Positions 59,273 through 64,000 of a DNA stretch of 64,000 nucleotides are shown in pieces. The stretch is from Colletotrichum lupini (taxonomy: Eukaryota; Ascomycota; Sordariomycetes; Glomerellales; Glomerellaceae): NCBI RefSeq assembly GCF_023278565.1, contig NC_064681.1, forward strand, positions 620,001-684,000, in the 5' to 3' direction. Numbering within the stretch: position 1 is the stretch's first letter; every line of letters starts with the position of its first letter. The position numbers and the translations under genes were made by a program. The notes below the pieces were generated by a model. That model did not search any database, was not told the DNA's origin, and was given only the letters and a program-made list of their open reading frames with translations.

Positions 59273-61966
59273 CTAAAAGTACTGCTTCTCTTGGTTCAAA
59301 TTCAGCCTTTCTTTCCCTTTAGACTCTCCAAACATCAAATGCACATTGAGATCGCTATCCGCCCCAGCCCAAACGGTCTTCTCCCAGACTTTGCTAGATG
59401 TGGCGCCCGCCCCAGAATCTACCAGATCCTCGTCCTCCGGAACTGGAGTTCTCAAGGCGAGTAGTATTAGGTCCTGCAAGTCTGACCAGGGTATAATGCT
59501 CAAGACACGTATTGGCTTTTTGCCCACCTTGATTTCAAAGAACTCGGCTAGATTCATGCAACCTATACATAAACCATAGGTTGCGGTGACGCTGAGGTAA
59601 ATGAACATGACGGCCTGAGCCCATAACAGCGTGGGGCGTTTTTGACCGGACCCGTATCCATGCCGCTGGGCGGTCATATGAATATGTAATTCATTTTTGG
59701 TGAAATCTTCCAAAGTTCCATTCTTCGTGTCAATGTGATTGTTCCATTCGTCTTGATAGAACCCCGTACTGTTGGAAGGTGTTAACACGTGCCTGCCGCC
59801 ACGGTTTCCGTACTTCTGATTGAGGTCTATATATTCGAGTCGATCCTTGACGTTCTTCAATACCAGACGTGTGCTTCTGTATGGATATGTACTCCGGGAC
59901 AATCCTTCAGTGAGATAGACTCCAAAGACTTTTGCTAAGAATATCTCAGCTGCGGTATCGTTATCCTTGCTGGGTGCCATCTCCGGTAATGTGGTGCCAT
60001 TCTGCTTCTCTTTAGAAGAGAAGTTCTGTACAAGGCGACTCACTGCCGGAAACGTGCCGTTCACACGTGGATTGAGTGCCTCGAACCAACGTTTATGAAA
60101 TGCAAAAGTCTTCGCGTCTTTGAAACTTTTGTTGTGGAACAAGTCCCTCATGAGACTTTTATTACTGAGCGATGATTGCAATGCATCGCTAAAGCTGGCA
60201 TCCACAGAGAAATTCGACCGAATCCAGCTTGCGTGTAAGTTGCACAGATAGATTATGGCTTTCGGCTTTCCGAATAGAGCATCAGGAATTTGCCCATGTA
60301 TAAATACAATAGGTTCATTGGGGTGCCGCACGAAGAATGTGCTGGAAACTGACTGGTTGTCATATTTGTGGTCTGTCAACCAATCTTTGCCGAACTTGGG
60401 TCTACCAGCTCGGATCTTGTTGCAAAGGTTGTCACCGAAGCAATTAAGAGATTCAACAGGATAGTAAACAGGATTTGTGTCCTCAATCAATGCATCCTTG
60501 TCGTGAATTGTGCATTTAGATTGTATCAATGCCTGGTACAGTATCGACTCATTCTGTGGCGCTGATTCGCTAGGGTTTCTGGTCACAGTTTGAAGGCGAT
60601 ATCTGGGTTCCTTAGATAGCTGACCAACATCTGAGCTATCGATGTACTTCTGTAAAAGGCCCATACTACCTGTGAGGAAATGCGGAGGGCTAGTGCAGAG
60701 AGTGACCGAGCTGGTGTCCTGGGTGTAGTTGGCCTGGGTGAAAATGAGTTGCCTCCGTAAATCAGCGGACGGAGAATGAAACGTAAGGTTGTTCGTCAAG
60801 TCCGTAGCAGCGTAGTCTAGCAGCCAGCTTGATATCTCTGAATATCCTCCAGCGGGACAGTAAGGTAGATATATGCCTTCGACTCCGTCGCATATATCAG
60901 GCGCATCGAGGCGAGCCGGGAGCCAAACATTATCCTTATTCCATGCGTATACAAGCGGAAGCTTGACTTTACTGAAAGCCACAGAAGCATCGATGTTATA
61001 CCAAGCAAGCGTTGGTACTAATAAAACAGCAGAAGCAGGCCCAACTATAGTTGACATGAGAGTGGCAAACACAACGAAGGCAGGCAAAAGAATTCCCAAG
61101 GGGTTCGATAAGTCAATACCCTGACGCCAGAATGCTGTGGATCCGATGTAGGCAAGGTCCCCAATTCGGTAGCTACCTGTTAAGAACCCTAAGCCAACGC
61201 TCTGGGTAACTAAACATCGACGGAACATAGCTAAAGCTAACGAGGACATCGATGCGATAATGAGAAGCTCGTGTATCTTGGCTACAAGTTGTAAAACGTT
61301 GCTGATGGTATCAGCATCGACGCGATAGTCCCTGATGAGAGGTCCATTTTCGGGATACCAATAAAAGTCCCGAGAGCCAATAACAACAATGGCTATGGTC
61401 ATTAACAGGGCAGGTGCATGGATGAGCCACCCATGACCGTACTGGGCCCAGCGGCTTCTCGTGATGTGTTTTGCTTTCGGTGAGCGATGGCTTGCTTCTG
61501 AATTCCTCGAAACATTGTCCGGTTGGGATTCGGAACTACTCGATTGAGATTCTGAGGTTGAGTGCGATGGCTGTTCCGTTGATCCAGCTTCCAACAAGCG
61601 ATGGTCTGCTTCTGAGTTGATGGAAACATTCTCCGATTGGGCATCCGGAACACTCGGTTGAGGCTCTGAAGCAGAATGCGATGACTGTTCCGTTGATCCT
61701 CCGGGCTGATGAGAGTCGCTTTCTTCCCTATTCGCCGGACTGTGGTCGACGGGATCGATGTTCTCATGAGATATTGACTCGCCCGAACGCAGTAAACTCA
61801 TCCCCAATTCCGTGTCTTCTTTCTGTCGACTACCCGCAGTTGGAAAAAGGGGAGTCACGAAGTCTTTAAGAGAACTCAGTGCTGAGGAAAACCGTGGCTC
61901 TTGTACTGGGAATGTATGGCGGTGATGTGTCCTCCTCCGACGTAGCGAGTCAAGTTCATTGTCCAT
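59273..61966 (-). CDS. Multi-pass membrane protein of unknown function (897 aa)
   Basis: Single-exon gene. I do not recognise a named family; the layout resembles large uncharacterised fungal membrane proteins. Seen: a polar Ser/Glu/Gln-rich N-terminus (1-165) with an exact-length tandem duplication of 38 residues (90-127 and 128-165, both starting GSTEQ). A first membrane segment follows at about 180-196, a second at about 230-248 and more hydrophobic stretches at about 288-322. A long non-hydrophobic domain (about 325-770) has many N-glycosylation sequons (NLT, NYT, NQS, NFS, NKS, NGT) and cysteines. A last membrane segment is at about 780-805, with an acidic cytosolic tail. The sequons suggest the middle domain faces the ER lumen or outside. 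The start at 61966 is the first ATG in a clean frame. It is intact although it lies next to a RIPed block. Confidence 0.75.
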   Translation of the reverse strand: MDNELDSLRRRRTHHRHTFPVQEPRFSSALSSLKDFVTPLFPTAGSRQKEDTELGMSLLRSGESISHENIDPVDHSPANREESDSHQPGGSTEQSSHSASEPQPSVPDAQSENVSINSEADHRLLEAGSTEQPSHSTSESQSSSSESQPDNVSRNSEASHRSPKAKHITRSRWAQYGHGWLIHAPALLMTIAIVVIGSRDFYWYPENGPLIRDYRVDADTISNVLQLVAKIHELLIIASMSSLALAMFRRCLVTQSVGLGFLTGSYRIGDLAYIGSTAFWRQGIDLSNPLGILLPAFVVFATLMSTIVGPASAVLLVPTLAWYNIDASVAFSKVKLPLVYAWNKDNVWLPARLDAPDICDGVEGIYLPYCPAGGYSEISSWLLDYAATDLTNNLTFHSPSADLRRQLIFTQANYTQDTSSVTLCTSPPHFLTGSMGLLQKYIDSSDVGQLSKEPRYRLQTVTRNPSESAPQNESILYQALIQSKCTIHDKDALIEDTNPVYYPVESLNCFGDNLCNKIRAGRPKFGKDWLTDHKYDNQSVSSTFFVRHPNEPIVFIHGQIPDALFGKPKAIIYLCNLHASWIRSNFSVDASFSDALQSSLSNKSLMRDLFHNKSFKDAKTFAFHKRWFEALNPRVNGTFPAVSRLVQNFSSKEKQNGTTLPEMAPSKDNDTAAEIFLAKVFGVYLTEGLSRSTYPYRSTRLVLKNVKDRLEYIDLNQKYGNRGGRHVLTPSNSTGFYQDEWNNHIDTKNGTLEDFTKNELHIHMTAQRHGYGSGQKRPTLLWAQAVMFIYLSVTATYGLCIGCMNLAEFFEIKVGKKPIRVLSIIPWSDLQDLILLALRTPVPEDEDLVDSGAGATSSKVWEKTVWAGADSDLNVHLMFGESKGKERLNLNQEKQYF

Positions 61967-64000
61967 GGCGAGCGATGTGGATTATAGCTACGTGAAAGCT
62001 CGTATCTCAATAATAATAATATGGTTGCGAAATGAGGAGTAAGACAAGAAATGAGCGGGCACGTGTGTGTAGACAGTGGTCAAGGGGAAAGGTTGATCAA
62101 CCTCGCAGTTTTTTGGAAGATAAGTATGCTTTTCAAAAGCTTCACGCAAAGAACAGCACCGGCTTACATCGATTGATTCATTGGCTAGGCTTCCCTCATA
62201 AAGTGCTAATATGGTCACAATGTGGCTGGCAGCATTGCATCAACCGACAACACCACGCCGTGCTATTGGGCATTTATACGAGTTTTCTGCTGCGACTGCT
62301 ACCCTCACCACATTTTATGTGCTACGGGACAGAGACATGTCTCTGTAGGCGACAAGAAGCGGAAATATCAAATCATATGGTGAAATGATAAAAAAGCTCC
62401 CGAACACTCCCCCCCCCCCCCCCCCCCCCCCCCAACAACCCCCACCAAATTTTTGTTGCTAAGGGGAAAAGAAGAAGGGAGAAAGAACAGGTGCTGGAAC
62501 GCGAAAAAAAACGAAAAAAACAAAAACTCGGGGAAAAAGAAAAAAAACCCCCCCAACCCCCCCCCCCCCCCCCCCTTCCCAACTTAACAAGACGTAGGAT
62601 TCTCATGAGGTCTGTTTGCTATTTTGGATGAACGAAAGTCAACAGCTTTGAAGACATCTTAATCAGTCATTCTGATAGTAAATCACAAGCTTCGATTGAG
62701 ATCGAGGACGAAAGTTTCCAGCGCCAGCTGTTGATGCATCGAGATTTCCATGATTGGCTGCCTGATCTGAGGTTGGATGTGGTTGCGCAAGTGCTGACGA
62801 CTGCCTCCCTATAGGTCATTTAGCAAAGCTGATTCGGGAGTTTCATGCAGCTATTGCTGACCATACATAATAGTTTATCACCTCCTTCGAACCCAACGCA
62901 ATATGTCATTGTTTGCCAAGAGGGCTTGACAAATGAAAGGCAGCAAAGCCCCTCTTGTGGCGTAAGAATTTTAGAGGAGCGGAAGCATCCTACCAACCCA
63001 GCCTGCCTTGAAGTGGCATGCGTTCCAGTTCGCAATCACGACATTCTTTTGATACGCCAGTGTTACACTAACAGCGGGTGCCCGTGAGATGATGTGAAGC
63101 AGAGACGTGTGGATGTGTAGATGGGTGCTTGAGAAGCCAGGGCAGCTTAGGTAATTACAGGCCATCATGGTTTAAACTGATTAAATGGTGTCTGTACTCC
63201 GTATGTCTTCCTATAACACACACTAACATGCGCAAGTCTAGGAGCCGAAATCCTACACCAATTCACCCTGTTTATCTTGCTCGCACTTGCCAGACCACTT
63301 TGAGGTATCTCTACATTACTTTTGCAGAGAATTATTACCGAGAACTCCGAAGAGACTGATTTTGCAGCGACTGAAATATTTTTCGTGGCGGTCTTTTGGG
63401 GGCGTGGCAAGGAGATTATACGAAGGGTAAAAAGGCCACCACTGCATTGATACTACGATCCGCTCACTTATCATTAAGAACGATCTTCTCTGATGTCTAA
63501 TAATGACAAGGAGACTCTAGCGGGCGCTTAGTCCCAACTCAAGTGGTGTGAGTGATTAACAACTACCTTCATTTGGCTGAAAGTAGGTCGCTAAACCCCG
63601 GACCCAACAACAGCAACTCTGAATCCTTACATACCTCACTACATACCTCATAAGATGTGTTCAACTCACTTTATGCCAAGACTCAATTGACTTTGGGCAA
63701 TCGATAGAATTCAATAGAAGCAAAGACTTTGTAGTCTGTCTCGGGTCTCTTATCAATGACGAAACGACATGCGTGACGTGACCGTACCAAAACCACTGTC
63801 AGATAGGTACACTGCCGACTGGTACTTGACGAGCCTGTATCAATGTTTGGAAAGCTTTTGTGTTATATTACTGTAACTGAATCTTTGACGGCGGGCAACT
63901 TTCCACTTTACTGCAGACGAATTTTTAAGTTTCTCTATGACCTGAATAATAATACATTTATCAGCAGGACACAGACCAAGCTTGCCACTTCCCAAGCTTA
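61967..64000. other. Terminal stretch without a recognised gene
   Basis: Ordinary composition except for two poly-C tracts at 62409-62433 and 62548-62575. Open frames are under 120 codons and carry no features. It includes the 5' region of the membrane-protein gene. Confidence 0.4.
62409..62575. repeat. Poly-C / purine-rich low-complexity patch
   Basis: Twenty-five C at 62409-62433 and nineteen C at 62557-62575 (preceded by seven C at 62548-62554) bracket a purine-rich A/G stretch. This may be real low complexity or an assembly or homopolymer artefact. Confidence 0.7.

Overview
This window looks like part of the nuclear genome of a filamentous ascomycete, most likely a Sordariomycete. The evidence is short introns (about 45-210 nt) with GT..AG ends and CTAAC/CTGAC branch sites, fungal-specific gene families (yapsin-type protease, Bgl2-type GH17, Srb8/Med12), and very AT-rich repeat blocks almost devoid of CpA and TpG. 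That base bias is the mark of repeat-induced point mutation (RIP). I cannot name the species. A Colletotrichum-like genome is a guess based on the alternation of AT-rich and GC-balanced blocks.

Layout. 1-4518: RIP-degraded Ty1/copia-like LTR retrotransposon on the minus strand, cut by the window edge, plus an internally deleted derivative sharing an LTR. 4519-18297: GC-balanced sequence with a GPI-anchored aspartic protease (8180-9715), a Bgl2-like GH17 glucanase/transglucosylase (10736-11884), a possible small secreted protein (13752-13979, minus) and long stretches without a recognisable gene. 18298-20608: a broken NB-ARC/TPR (NLR-like) gene, minus strand, interrupted by a 202-bp solo copia LTR. 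20614-27937: a RIP-degraded Ty3/gypsy element with a 5-bp target duplication. It separates the NLR fragment from an MFS transporter (27946-29281, minus) that has lost its C-terminus. 29981-34571: a compact gene group: a membrane-anchored MOSC protein, an Ap4A phosphorylase, and an Asterix/UPF0139 ER protein whose four exons are each short. 34572-40166: gene-poor, pyrimidine-rich sequence. 40167-44879: Mediator subunit Srb8/Med12. 45702-58548: a second Ty3/gypsy element swollen to 12.8 kb by four insertions of an unclassified ~1.1-1.3 kb repeat, here called Z. One Z copy itself carries a 158-bp insert that has escaped RIP. 59273-61966: a lineage-specific multi-pass membrane protein with a 38-residue internal duplication. 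61967-64000: no gene recognised; it includes suspicious poly-C tracts.

The conserved genes are housekeeping or cell-wall functions and do not form one pathway. The main interest lies in the mobile-element history. Solo LTR, gypsy and Z insertions can be resolved to their target-site duplications. RIP has leaked a few tens of bases out of one gypsy element, giving apparent stop codons in both neighbouring genes. Removing that element joins the MFS gene to the NLR fragment in the same reading frame. The Z repeat makes 11-12 bp target duplications, has no obvious terminal inverted repeats and carries no recognisable coding domain. It is the best candidate here for an undescribed element.
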